A DNA stretch of 64,000 nt from CAJXZP01 sp047610145 (GTDB taxonomy: Bacteria > Bacteroidota > Bacteroidia > Flavobacteriales_G > Salibacteraceae). Positions 24,457-32,508 of this stretch are shown in pieces. Position 1 is the stretch's first letter. Each line of letters opens with the position of its first letter. Where the stretch lies: assembly GCA_047610145.1 (NCBI GenBank), contig JBLFZF010000001.1, forward strand, positions 1 through 64,000, given 5' to 3'. Both the position numbers and the translations under genes were made by a program. The notes under the pieces were generated by a model. It searched no databases and was not told the origin of the DNA. It saw only the letters and a program-made list of their open reading frames with translations.

Positions 24457-25474
24457 GTGTTGATATAATAGTATTAAACTCTTTTTCTTGATTGAATAAA
24501 AAGCCAATGGTTATTGGGATCTCAAAAAAAGTAAACTTAGAATTTGATTGACTCGTTAACTCTTCAAGTTTCACACGGTCCTTAGACGTTGTAGCCACTA
24601 CATAGTTGTTTGTCTTTTTGTTTAAAATTTGATGTATGTGTTCAATATCTTTTACGGTATATTTATGATGATCTTTAAATGAAAGAGTCGCTACCATTTT
24701 TGTTTGTTCTTGTAAGTGTTGTTGTAACGGAATGGGGTTGACTATTCCACTTACGAGCAATACATTACTGCTTTTCATCCATGGATCCGTTCCATGAAAT
24801 GATATAGGTGTATTGTATTTGATGGCGGTGAAAAATACTCTTTGATGAGGAAGAGGCCTAATTTTCTGAAGTATTTCGTCTTTTTCTATACGGGTTAAAT
24901 TTCCAGGACATTTGGATACAATGATTATATCAGCTCTAGACTTGTTGGAAATAGATTCTCTTAAATTTCCTGCGGGAAGCAAAAGATCATCATAAAACGG
25001 TTTGTTAAATGTGGTTATTAGAATCTGTAATGACCCTTTTATTTTACGATGCTGAAAAGCATCATCCAATACAATAGTTGCCACATTCTGTTCTGAAATT
25101 AGTCTTTTTATTCCGGTTGCCCGGTCCTCACAAACAGCTACGGTAATATTTGTAATTCTTTTAAATATTTGAAGAGGTTCGTCTCCAATGTCGTTTGGTT
25201 TTGACGTTGGGTCGGCTAAAACATAACCGCTTGTTTTTCTTCCGTAACCCCGGCTTAAAACGGCTGTTTTTCGGATCGACTTTATGAGGTTAGAAATGTA
25301 TTCGGTGTGTGGTGTTTTTCCGGTTCCACCAACGGATAGGTTGCCTATAATTATTAAAGGGATGTTAAATTTTTTACTGGAAATGATATTCTTATTGTAC
25401 AAGGAATTTTTAATTCTTGTAACACCATCGTAGACCACTGAAAGTGGAAAAAGTAATTTTCTAAATTTTGACAT
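24428..25474 (-). CDS. lpxK: Tetraacyldisaccharide 4'-kinase
   Basis: LpxK phosphorylates the lipid A disaccharide at the 4' position on the inner face of the inner membrane. The 348 residues contain an N-terminal membrane-associated helix (KLLFPLSVVYDGV), the Walker A motif GNLSVGGTGKTP near residues 44-55, LSRGYGRKTSGYV, IVLDDAFQHRKIKG and LLPAGNLRES. Two adjacent ATGs (25477 and 25474) are possible starts. It heads the minus-strand operon, divergent from the Nif3-like gene, with only a weak candidate -7 box (one mismatch) upstream. Confidence 0.95.
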   Translation of the reverse strand: MSKFRKLLFPLSVVYDGVTRIKNSLYNKNIISSKKFNIPLIIIGNLSVGGTGKTPHTEYISNLIKSIRKTAVLSRGYGRKTSGYVLADPTSKPNDIGDEPLQIFKRITNITVAVCEDRATGIKRLISEQNVATIVLDDAFQHRKIKGSLQILITTFNKPFYDDLLLPAGNLRESISNKSRADIIIVSKCPGNLTRIEKDEILQKIRPLPHQRVFFTAIKYNTPISFHGTDPWMKSSNVLLVSGIVNPIPLQQHLQEQTKMVATLSFKDHHKYTVKDIEHIHQILNKKTNNYVVATTSKDRVKLEELTSQSNSKFTFFEIPITIGFLFNQEKEFNTIISTHVRTYKTSS

Positions 25475-25535
25475 CAAAAAACGAAATTACGCATAAATGC
25501 GGATATTCTATGGTAGTTCATGTGTCTATTAATTT

Positions 25536-25543
25536 TAGTTTTG
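25536..25543 (+). promoter_or_regulatory. -7 box for the Nif3-like gene
   Basis: TAGTTTTG matches TAnnTTTG and lies 25 bases before the ATG. The -33 region is weak. Confidence 0.5.
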
Positions 25544-25568
25544 ATGAAACTTTAAAATCCGATATAAA

Positions 25569-26666
25569 ATGACGGTAATCCAAGATGTAGTAAATTATTT
25601 TGAGGAGGTTGCACCTAGTTCCCTGCAGGAAAGCTACGATAACTCAGGACTTATTGTTGGCGAATACGCTAACGAGGTAAAAGGAGTGTTGATCTGTTTG
25701 GATAGCTTAGAAGAAACCATTGTGGAGGCGATAAAAGTAGGGGCTAATTTAATTGTAGCGCATCACCCAATTGTCTTTAAGGGGCTGAAAAGGTTTAATG
25801 GGAGTAATTACGTAGAGCGAACGGTCATTAAAGCAATAAAAAATGATATTGCTATTTATGCTATTCATACAAATATAGATAGTGTATTGAATGGGGTAAG
25901 TGGAAAGATTGCGCAAAAACTAGGTGTGGAAAATATATCTGTTCTAAGCCCGAAATCTCATCAGTTATTAAAGTTAGAAACTTACGTGCCGCTGGATAGA
26001 TCCTCGACTGTGCTAGATGCGCTATTTTTAGCGGGTGCTGGAAACGTAGGCAACTATTCTAATTGCAGTTTTGTTTCGGAAGGTCAGGGGTCATTTATGG
26101 CTGAAATAGGAACTCATCCATACGTAGGGGAAATTGGAAAAAAACACCTGGAGAGAGAGGGTAAAATAGAAGTGATATTTCCTGTTCATTTAAAAACAGG
26201 GGTCATTTCGGCATTATTAGAATCTCATCCATATGAAGAGGTGGCTTATAATATTTTTCAAATGGAGAATAAAAGTCGACAACAAGGGTTAGGAGTGGTT
26301 GGAGACCTGCCCGAAGAAATGGATGTTACTGATTTCTTGAGTGTGATTAAAGCAAATATGAAAGCTGGAGTGGTTCGGTATACTCGTCCGCATAAAAACA
26401 GGATTAAACGGGTCGCAATATGTGGAGGTTCAGGAAGTTTCCTGCTTTCTGAGGCAAAAAAAGCGGGTGCAGATTTATTTTTGACATCTGATTTCAAATA
26501 TCATGAGTTTTTTGATTCTGAAAATCAAATAGTTATAGCTGATATTGGTCATTATGAAAGTGAGCAGTATACAAGTGAGCTATTATACGATTTTCTTACG
26601 CAAAAATTTTCTACATTTGCAGTCCGAATTTCAGCATTAAACACCAATCCGGTAAATTATTTATAA
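25569..26666 (+). CDS. Nif3-like dinuclear metal centre protein (DUF34)
   Basis: The Nif3/YbgI family forms toroidal hexamers with two metal ions per subunit. Its biochemical role is unsettled; some members are listed as GTP cyclohydrolase I type 2 homologues. Metal-site motifs are visible as IVAHHPIVFKGLKR (about residues 62-75) and the C-terminal DIGHYESEQ, with YAIHTNIDSVLNGVS in between. At 365 residues it is the longer form with a PII/CutA-like insertion in the middle (about residues 130-235). It is followed four bases later by the coiled-coil gene, a pairing common in this phylum. Confidence 0.92.
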   Translation: MTVIQDVVNYFEEVAPSSLQESYDNSGLIVGEYANEVKGVLICLDSLEETIVEAIKVGANLIVAHHPIVFKGLKRFNGSNYVERTVIKAIKNDIAIYAIHTNIDSVLNGVSGKIAQKLGVENISVLSPKSHQLLKLETYVPLDRSSTVLDALFLAGAGNVGNYSNCSFVSEGQGSFMAEIGTHPYVGEIGKKHLEREGKIEVIFPVHLKTGVISALLESHPYEEVAYNIFQMENKSRQQGLGVVGDLPEEMDVTDFLSVIKANMKAGVVRYTRPHKNRIKRVAICGGSGSFLLSEAKKAGADLFLTSDFKYHEFFDSENQIVIADIGHYESEQYTSELLYDFLTQKFSTFAVRISALNTNPVNYL

Positions 26667-26669
26667 AAT

Positions 26670-27446
26670 ATGGCTAAAGCAATTATAGATCCGAAACTGA
26701 TGTCAGTTGAAGACAAATTGAGATCACTTTACAGGTTGCAGTTAATCGACTCTCAAATCGACAAAATTCAAACAATTAGAGGAGAGCTTCCTATTCAGAT
26801 TCAGGATTTGGAAGATGAGATCGTAGGTTTACAAACTCGTATTGCAAAAATGCAAGAAGAGAAGGGAGATCTTGATCAAAGTATTGTAGATAAAGGAATT
26901 CAGATTAAAGACTCTGAAGCAGCTATTTTGAAATACAAAGAGCAGCAAAACGATGTGAGAAACAATCGGGAGTTTGATTCTCTAAATAAGGAAATCGAAT
27001 TTCAAGAATTGGAAATTCAATTAGCAGATAAAAGGACTAAAGAAGCAAGAGCTCGTATTGCGAGTAAAGAAGAGGTTTTGGAGACTGCATCTAAAGAATT
27101 AACGGATAACGAAATTGAACTTAAGCATAAGAAAGAAGAGTTAGGCGGTATTGTTGGTGAAACTGAAAAAGAAGAAGATAAGTTATTGGCTCTTTCAGAA
27201 GAAGCTAAAACTAAAATCGAAGAAAGACTGCTAAAGGCTTATTTAAGAATTAGAAATAAAGTTCACAATGGTTTAGCTGTTGTAGCCATTGATCGTGCTT
27301 CTGCAGGTGGTTCTTATATTCAAATTCCACCTCAAAGAATTTTAGACGTGGGTGCACGTAAGAAAATTATTGTGGATGAGCATTCAGGTAGAATCTTGGT
27401 AGATCAAGATTTAGCCTATGAAGAACAAGAAAAATTTAATTCATAG
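26670..27446 (+). CDS. CdsZ-like coiled-coil protein with a degenerate zinc ribbon
   Basis: The 258 residues contain a long coiled coil (about residues 15-195, rich in Glu, Lys and Leu) and a short C-terminal domain matching the C4-type zinc ribbon family in its non-cysteine positions (IPPQRILD, KKIIV, GRILV). The four zinc ligands are all gone: in members I know the domain reads CGGC and later CEHC, whereas here the same positions are A212-G-G-S215 and D236-E-H-S239. The protein has no cysteine at all. The frame is intact, so it is not a broken gene; it has probably kept a metal-free version of the fold. It follows the Nif3-like gene by three bases and is closed by a strong terminator. Confidence 0.88.
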   Translation: MAKAIIDPKLMSVEDKLRSLYRLQLIDSQIDKIQTIRGELPIQIQDLEDEIVGLQTRIAKMQEEKGDLDQSIVDKGIQIKDSEAAILKYKEQQNDVRNNREFDSLNKEIEFQELEIQLADKRTKEARARIASKEEVLETASKELTDNEIELKHKKEELGGIVGETEKEEDKLLALSEEAKTKIEERLLKAYLRIRNKVHNGLAVVAIDRASAGGSYIQIPPQRILDVGARKKIIVDEHSGRILVDQDLAYEEQEKFNS

Positions 27447-27470
27447 ACGAAGTCTCGAATTATAAGAAAT

Positions 27471-27505
27471 AAAAAAAAGCCTCTGGATTTCCAGAGGCTT
27501 TTTTT
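27471..27505 (+). terminator. Terminator after the CdsZ-like gene
   Basis: GCCTCTGG (27479-27486) and CCAGAGGC (27491-27498) form a perfect stem with a four-base loop, flanked by an A-run and a T-run. The following stretch to 27671 shows no gene that I can support. Confidence 0.92.
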
Positions 27506-27671
27506 GTTTTAACTAGGTTTCATGATAGCCGAAGAATGTTTCGGAAGGGTAATTCTACTTAAGACGAAAAGGAATGGTAAAAGTTGTTTCATTTAATTGA
27601 ATTCAATTCAGACAGAGCTAATTCATTTAAAATGGAGCTGTAATTGGGAGTGCCTAACTCGGACTATTATT

Positions 27672-27679
27672 TAATTTTG
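27672..27679 (+). promoter_or_regulatory. -7 box for proS
   Basis: TAATTTTG matches TAnnTTTG, 22 bases before the proS ATG at 27701. The -33 element is not clear. Confidence 0.5.
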
Positions 27680-27700
27680 TGACCTATTAATTATAGATTT

Positions 27701-29179
27701 ATGGCAAAGGATTTCACGAAAAGATCTGAAGATTATTCGAAATGGTATAACGAATTGGTAGTAAAAGCTGATTTAGCAGAAAACTCTGATGTACGGGGGA
27801 GTATGGTGATTAAGCCTTATGGCTATGCGATTTGGGAGAAAATGCAGGCACAACTGGACAAAATGTTCAAAGAAACAGGGCATGAAAATGCGTATTTCCC
27901 TTTGTTTATACCGAAGTCATATTTAAGTAAAGAAGCTGCTCATGTAGAGGGGTTTGCGAAAGAATGTGCCGTAGTTACGCACTACCGTCTCAAAATTGGG
28001 GAAGATGGTAAAAGCGTTGTTGTCGATCCAGATGCCAAATTGGAAGAAGAGTTGATTGTAAGACCTACCTCTGAAACTATTATTTGGAATTCATATAAAA
28101 AATGGATTCAAAGTTATAGAGATCTTCCCATTTTAATTAACCAATGGGCGAATGTCGTGCGCTGGGAAATGCGTACGCGCTTATTTCTTCGTACTTCAGA
28201 GTTTTTATGGCAAGAAGGACATACGGCTCACGCCACGAAACCAGAGGCTATTGAAGAGGCAGAAAAAATGCTTCATGTTTACGGAGAGTTTGCACAAGAC
28301 TTTATGGCTATGCCGGTTGTAAAAGGAGTTAAATCAGCTAGCGAGCGTTTTGCGGGGGCTTTAGAAACCTATTGTATTGAAGCAATGATGCAAGACGGAA
28401 AAGCACTTCAAGCTGGGACATCTCACTTTTTAGGTCAAAATTTCGCGAAAGCATTTGATGTAAAATATGCAACTAAACAAGGGAAGCAAGAATATGTATG
28501 GGCCACCTCGTGGGGAGTGTCTACTAGGTTAATGGGAGCTTTAGTGATGACTCATTCGGATGACCATGGATTGGTGTTGCCTCCAAAGTTGGCTCCTATT
28601 CACGTAGTTATTGTTCCTATCTATAAAAATGATGCGCAATTTGACTTAGTAAGTGAAGCCGCTGAAAAATTTAAAAAGGAATTAGAGAGCAAGGGATTAA
28701 CGGTTAAGTTTGATAAAAGAGATACACACAAACCGGGTTGGAAGTTTGCAGAGTATGAACTTAAAGGAGTGCCAGTAAGGTTAGCTTTAGGTGTGCGCGA
28801 CTTGGAAAACGGAACCATTGAAGTAGCGCGTAGAGATACTCTTACGAAAGAAGTAGTGGCTCAAGATAAAGTAGTTGATTATGTAGCGGACTTAATGGAT
28901 AAAATTCAAGAAAATTTATTTTTAAGAGCGGATAAGTACAAAACGGAGAACACGCATGTGGCGAATACTTGGGATGAATTTAAGGATATTATAAGTAGCG
29001 ATGCCGGTGGTTTTGTGGAAGCGCATTGGGATGGTACTGCAGAAACCGAAGAGCAAATCAAGAAACTAACAAAAGCAACCATTAGATGTATTCCACTGGA
29101 TGCAATTGCGGAAGAAGGAAAATGTATTCTTACAGGTAATCCGTCTTTTAAAAGAGTATTATTTGCGAAGGCTTACTAA
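27701..29179 (+). CDS. proS: Prolyl-tRNA synthetase, archaeal/eukaryotic type
   Basis: This class II synthetase charges tRNA(Pro). At 492 residues, without the large INS editing domain that sits between motifs 2 and 3 in E. coli-type ProRS, it belongs to the archaeal/eukaryotic-like group (ProS type 3) usual in Bacteroidota. Motif 1 lies near YAIWEKMQ, motif 2 is VRWEMRTRLFLRTSEFLWQEGHTAHA, and the proline-site TSHFLGQNFAKAF and motif 3 region ATSWGVSTRLMGALVMTHSDD are intact. The anticodon-binding domain begins about residue 300 (PIHVVIVPIYK). A C-terminal zinc-domain-like region ends at a Tyr, as in relatives. Confidence 0.95.
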   Translation: MAKDFTKRSEDYSKWYNELVVKADLAENSDVRGSMVIKPYGYAIWEKMQAQLDKMFKETGHENAYFPLFIPKSYLSKEAAHVEGFAKECAVVTHYRLKIGEDGKSVVVDPDAKLEEELIVRPTSETIIWNSYKKWIQSYRDLPILINQWANVVRWEMRTRLFLRTSEFLWQEGHTAHATKPEAIEEAEKMLHVYGEFAQDFMAMPVVKGVKSASERFAGALETYCIEAMMQDGKALQAGTSHFLGQNFAKAFDVKYATKQGKQEYVWATSWGVSTRLMGALVMTHSDDHGLVLPPKLAPIHVVIVPIYKNDAQFDLVSEAAEKFKKELESKGLTVKFDKRDTHKPGWKFAEYELKGVPVRLALGVRDLENGTIEVARRDTLTKEVVAQDKVVDYVADLMDKIQENLFLRADKYKTENTHVANTWDEFKDIISSDAGGFVEAHWDGTAETEEQIKKLTKATIRCIPLDAIAEEGKCILTGNPSFKRVLFAKAY

Positions 29180-29181
29180 GT

Positions 29182-29895
29182 ATGACGAAAAGAGAGGAAA
29201 TATTTAGTGCTTTTAAAATTAAGTCTGGCGTAAAGCAAGATGTGCATGCAAAAACGCTAGATGCATTTGGACTAGTGAAAACTGTTTTGCAGGGGGTGGC
29301 TTCTGATTACCAGTCTTATTTAAAAGGGCTAGATAATGGTGTCGTAATTACGTATAAAGATAGAGGTATGTACGGAGCCTCTTTAAGCTTTGGTGGTGAC
29401 ATACTGGTGTTTCAGATGCATAGCAATGTGTTTTCGTTTGAAGATTCCCATCCACTTCATAAAAACTCTTATGTAAATGAAAAAGAGACTCGTGTGTTTT
29501 GTGGAATTATTCATGTTTACAATTTTTTAGCAGATTCGTTTAAATACAATAGGCAAAATGATCTTGGTTTTTTGGTTTCTAGAATATTTGTAAATCAAGA
29601 AAACCACCTTTTTGTAGAAGGTAAAGGAGACCTGTCTTATCGTTATGCGGACTTTGCTACTCAAACGGTAACGGCTGATATTCTGACTCAAATCATTGAG
29701 TCTTCGATTCAATATGCGTTGGACTTTGATTTATATACTCCAGAATTTCATAAAAGTCAGTTGGTAAGTGTGGGTCAGATGTTGCAATTGTCCAAAGATC
29801 AAAAAACAGTGACTGCCAAGCGGTTAGGTTTTAGAATGGCGGACGACTCGGAAGACGTGTATAAAAAGAAGAAAAAAAGATCAACTTTTTCGTGA
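29182..29895 (+). CDS. Conserved hypothetical protein following proS
   Basis: The 237-residue protein starts two bases after the proS stop and is probably translated from the same message. I recognise no family. It has no signal peptide or membrane segment. Predicted secondary structure is a mix of helices and strands, with segments such as GVVITYKDRGMYGASLSFGGDILVF and FCGIIHVYNFLADSFKYN. The end is strongly basic (DVYKKKKKRSTFS), which could contact nucleic acid or the ribosome, but that is a guess. A promoter for tRNA-Glu lies just after its stop. Confidence 0.75.
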   Translation: MTKREEIFSAFKIKSGVKQDVHAKTLDAFGLVKTVLQGVASDYQSYLKGLDNGVVITYKDRGMYGASLSFGGDILVFQMHSNVFSFEDSHPLHKNSYVNEKETRVFCGIIHVYNFLADSFKYNRQNDLGFLVSRIFVNQENHLFVEGKGDLSYRYADFATQTVTADILTQIIESSIQYALDFDLYTPEFHKSQLVSVGQMLQLSKDQKTVTAKRLGFRMADDSEDVYKKKKKRSTFS

Positions 29896-29901
29896 AAAGT
29901 A

Positions 29902-29931
29902 TTTGTAAACTAGAAATTAATATTACCTTTG
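29902..29931 (+). promoter_or_regulatory. Promoter of tRNA-Glu
   Basis: TTTG (29902-29905) and TACCTTTG (29924-29931) with an 18-base spacer match the Bacteroidota consensus exactly. The tRNA begins 29 bases after the box. Confidence 0.8.
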
Positions 29932-29959
29932 TCGCCCCGAAAGGGAAAGCAAATATAAT

Positions 29960-30031
29960 GGTCCGTTCGTCTAGGGGTTAGGACGCCAGGTTTTCATCCT
30001 GGTAACAGGGGTTCGATTCCCCTACGGACTA
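29960..30031 (+). tRNA. tRNA-Glu (anticodon TTC)
   Basis: The cloverleaf is complete: acceptor strands GGTCCGT and ACGGACT, a five-pair anticodon stem CCAGG/CCTGG around TTTTCAT with anticodon TTC at 29993-29995, and a T stem GGGG/CCCC around TTCGATT with one more pair. The first pair is G-U. CCA is not encoded. It has its own promoter and a terminator hairpin at 30036. No integration scar or repeat of the 3' end is visible nearby. Confidence 0.96.
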
Positions 30032-30035
30032 CAAC

Positions 30036-30072
30036 AAAATAGAAAGCCTCAGAAATGAGGTTTTCTATTTTT
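30036..30072 (+). terminator. Terminator of tRNA-Glu
   Basis: AAAATAGAAAGCCTC (30036-30050) and GAGGTTTTCTATTTT (30057-30071) form a 15-pair stem with one G-U pair and a six-base loop. It starts five bases after the tRNA. Confidence 0.85.
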
Positions 30073-30079
30073 AAAAGAG

Positions 30080-30109
30080 TTGTAGAAGTAATTTATTGGA
30101 TTACCTTTG
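30080..30109 (+). promoter_or_regulatory. Promoter of rpsT
   Basis: TTG (30080-30082) and TACCTTTG (30102-30109) are separated by 19 bases. The leader to the rpsT ATG is about 33 bases. The box is identical to those of carA and tRNA-Glu. Confidence 0.75.
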
Positions 30110-30147
30110 CATTCAGAAATTTGAAAAGAACTTTATAACACAAGATA

Positions 30148-30402
30148 ATGGCAAATCATAAGTCATCTTTAAAAAGAATCAGACAAACAGTTATTAAAAC
30201 TGCACGTAACAAGTATTATCACAAAACTACTCGTAATGCGATTAAAGCATTAAGAGGAACTACAGATAAGAAAGAAGCTGTAGCTTCTCTTCCTAAAGTT
30301 GTTGCAATGCTTGATAAGTTAGTGAAAAGAAACATTATCCATAAAAATAAGTCAGCCAATTTAAAATCGTCTCTAACCAAATTGGTTAACGGTTTAGCTT
30401 AA
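30148..30402 (+). CDS. rpsT: 30S ribosomal protein S20
   Basis: S20 is a small, highly basic, helical protein that binds 16S rRNA early in assembly. The 84 residues start MANHKSSLKRIRQT, with ARNKYYHKTTRNAIKAL and NIIHKNKSANLKSSL, full length for the family. It is a single-gene unit between its own promoter and a terminator. Confidence 0.97.
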   Translation: MANHKSSLKRIRQTVIKTARNKYYHKTTRNAIKALRGTTDKKEAVASLPKVVAMLDKLVKRNIIHKNKSANLKSSLTKLVNGLA

Positions 30403-30427
30403 TATTTTTAGGTTATTATACTATTGG

Positions 30428-30457
30428 AACCTCGGCTTTTTAGTCGGGGTTTTTTTA
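30428..30457 (+). terminator. Terminator of rpsT
   Basis: ACCTCGGC (30429-30436) and GTCGGGGT (30443-30450) form an eight-pair stem with two G-U pairs and a T-rich loop, followed by seven T. Confidence 0.8.
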
Positions 30458-30483
30458 TGCCGTTTTTTTTCTACTTTTAAACA

Positions 30484-31185
30484 GTGAAAGAATACCAGCC
30501 CAAACTAAGTATTAAATCCTGGGCCGAAGATGATCGGCCTCGCGAAAAGTTAATCCTAAAAGGAAGAAGTGCTTTAACTGATGCAGAGCTAATTGCTATA
30601 TTGATAGGTTCTGGTAATCGGGAACTATCAGCAGTAGAGTTGGCTAAGCTTATCTTATCAAGTTACGATAACAATTTAAATAACATTTCTAAAAAGTCGG
30701 CCAAAGACTTAATGAAGTTTAAAGGAATTGGTGAGGCAAAAGCTATTTCTATTATTGCGGCTTTAGAGCTGGGTAGAAGACGAAAAGAAGAAGGTGTGAC
30801 AAAGAAGATGAAGATATCAAGTAGTCGAGATGCTTTCGCTCTGTTATATCCATTAATGGCAGATAAGCCTATAGAAGAGTTTTGGGTGCTGTTATTAAAC
30901 CAAAACAATAGAGTGCAATCAAAACATTTAATAAGCTCAGGCGGAGTTAGCGGAACAGTAGCAGATGTGCGTGTTATTTTAAGATTGGCATTAGACGAGT
31001 TGAGCTCAGGAATAATACTTAGTCATAATCACCCTTCAGGGAATATTTTACCGAGTTTGGCCGATAAAAATTTAACGCATAAAATTTTTGAAGCCTCAAA
31101 ACTTATGGATGTAAAAGTCTTAGATCATATTATTATTGGTGATGAGGATTATTATAGCTTTGCAGACTCGGATATTTTAAGATAA
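30484..31185 (+). CDS. radC: RadC family protein (MPN/JAMM domain)
   Basis: The 233-residue protein has a helix-hairpin-helix segment (FKGIGEAKA, residues 79-87) and a C-terminal JAMM metalloprotease-like domain with ligands in HNHPSG (His181, His183) and D194. RadC was named for a DNA repair phenotype that has not been upheld, so its true role is open. The start is GTG; the N-terminal IKSWAEDDRPREKL is conserved in relatives, so the start cannot be much further downstream. A near-consensus TACTTTTA at 30472-30479 lies so close that the message might be leaderless, but one base deviates. It is followed five bases later by the deacetylase gene. Confidence 0.93.
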   Translation: MKEYQPKLSIKSWAEDDRPREKLILKGRSALTDAELIAILIGSGNRELSAVELAKLILSSYDNNLNNISKKSAKDLMKFKGIGEAKAISIIAALELGRRRKEEGVTKKMKISSSRDAFALLYPLMADKPIEEFWVLLLNQNNRVQSKHLISSGGVSGTVADVRVILRLALDELSSGIILSHNHPSGNILPSLADKNLTHKIFEASKLMDVKVLDHIIIGDEDYYSFADSDILR

Positions 31186-31190
31186 TTACT

Positions 31191-32501
31191 TTGAAAATTT
31201 ATATATATAGTACTCAAAACTCCAATAGGCTTCAATATATCTCGCAATTTGTTTTTGGCGAATTGTTAGGTATTGAAAGCGAAGTTATCACAAATAGGGA
31301 TGAGGTATATACCAAAGAGTTTATTATAAATTATAGTAATCAAGATGTTGCTGGTTTACAAATAACCCCCGAAAAATTGCTTTTTCAGAAGGGTATAAAA
31401 GAACAAGATCTTAAAATAAACTCGGAAGGAGATTTTGTTAAACTCTTTGAAAATGGGGGGAGCGAAATTTCATTTGATATATTTTCGGCTGCTTTTTTTC
31501 TAATAAGCAGGTATGAAGAATATTTACCGCATAAAAGAGATGTGCATGATAGGTTCATGCCTGAATATAGTGTCGCTTTTTTAAACGGTTTTTTAGACCA
31601 ACCTATTATCAATATTTGGGTGGCTCATTTTAAGACGGCCTTAGCGGATAAATACCCGAGGTTAGAATTCTGCCTGCCTAGCTATAAATTCATCAATACC
31701 ATTGATGTAGATTATGCGTTTGCCTATAAAGAAAAAGGGGCAATTAGAGCAATGGGTGGTATGGCTCGTGATTTTATTACGGGAAAATGGACGGAGCTTT
31801 TAGAGAAGTTGAGATGTTATGCCGGGTGGATTCCAGACCCATTCGATACGTTTGATTTTGTTTTGGATTTACATCGTACATATAATTTAAACTCAATTTT
31901 CTTTTTTCATGTGGGCGATTATGATGTCAATGATAAGAGTATTCCTGTATCAAGTAGTCGATTACAATCTTTAGTAAAAGGAGTCAATGATTATGCGGAT
32001 GTGGGTATTCACCCGTCCTATGCCTCGCATGATAAACCCGAAAAACTAAGTGTTGAGTTTACCCGTTTATCTAAGGTTATTCATCAACCCGTGACAAAAA
32101 GTAGATTCCACTTTATAAAAATAAGTCTTCCTAAATCTTATAGGGAGTTAATAGAGAATGAAGCCTCTGAAGATTATACAATGGGTTATGCTTCAAAAAT
32201 GGGGTTTAGAGCGGGCGTTTGCCATCCTTTTAAGTTTTATGATTTAGATTATGATGCGTCCACAAACTTGACGGTATACCCGTTTTATTTAATGGAGGCT
32301 ACCATTAAATATTACTTTAAAGAAGATCATGAAAAGGCCTTTGAATACTTTAAAGAATACATAGACAAGGTTAAAGAGCATAATGGCACATTTGTTAGTT
32401 TGTGGCATAACGATAGTTTTTCGGAATGGGGTCAATGGAAAGGTTGGAAGCAAGTATATGTTCAGATGATAGAATATTGCGTCAATTCATCTAAGATATA
32501 A
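31191..32501 (+). CDS. Polysaccharide deacetylase-like protein (DUF7033 type)
   Basis: This 436-residue protein resembles the Bacteroidota polysaccharide deacetylase group that carries a DUF7033-type N-terminal part. The NodB-like region shows NTIDVDYAFAY, with the metal-binding Asp pair (about residues 166-170), and DVGIHPSYASH with the histidine motif (about 267-277). RAGVCHPFKFYD and LWHND follow further along. No signal peptide is visible, so it is predicted cytoplasmic. The start is TTG, five bases after radC. It opens the surface polysaccharide locus and is followed by the O-acetylation pair, so a role in tailoring the glycan is likely but unproven. Confidence 0.8.
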   Translation: MKIYIYSTQNSNRLQYISQFVFGELLGIESEVITNRDEVYTKEFIINYSNQDVAGLQITPEKLLFQKGIKEQDLKINSEGDFVKLFENGGSEISFDIFSAAFFLISRYEEYLPHKRDVHDRFMPEYSVAFLNGFLDQPIINIWVAHFKTALADKYPRLEFCLPSYKFINTIDVDYAFAYKEKGAIRAMGGMARDFITGKWTELLEKLRCYAGWIPDPFDTFDFVLDLHRTYNLNSIFFFHVGDYDVNDKSIPVSSSRLQSLVKGVNDYADVGIHPSYASHDKPEKLSVEFTRLSKVIHQPVTKSRFHFIKISLPKSYRELIENEASEDYTMGYASKMGFRAGVCHPFKFYDLDYDASTNLTVYPFYLMEATIKYYFKEDHEKAFEYFKEYIDKVKEHNGTFVSLWHNDSFSEWGQWKGWKQVYVQMIEYCVNSSKI

Positions 32502-32508
32502 TAAAGTT

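Noticed and set aside
27509..27592. A 27-codon minus-strand frame after the CdsZ-like terminator
   Set aside because: The start is hydrophobic but the frame is too short, has no promoter and ends at the hairpin; it may be chance.
29960..30031. tRNA-Glu as an integration site of a mobile element
   Set aside because: There is no integrase, no repeat of the tRNA 3' end, and the neighbours are core genes with their own promoters and terminators.
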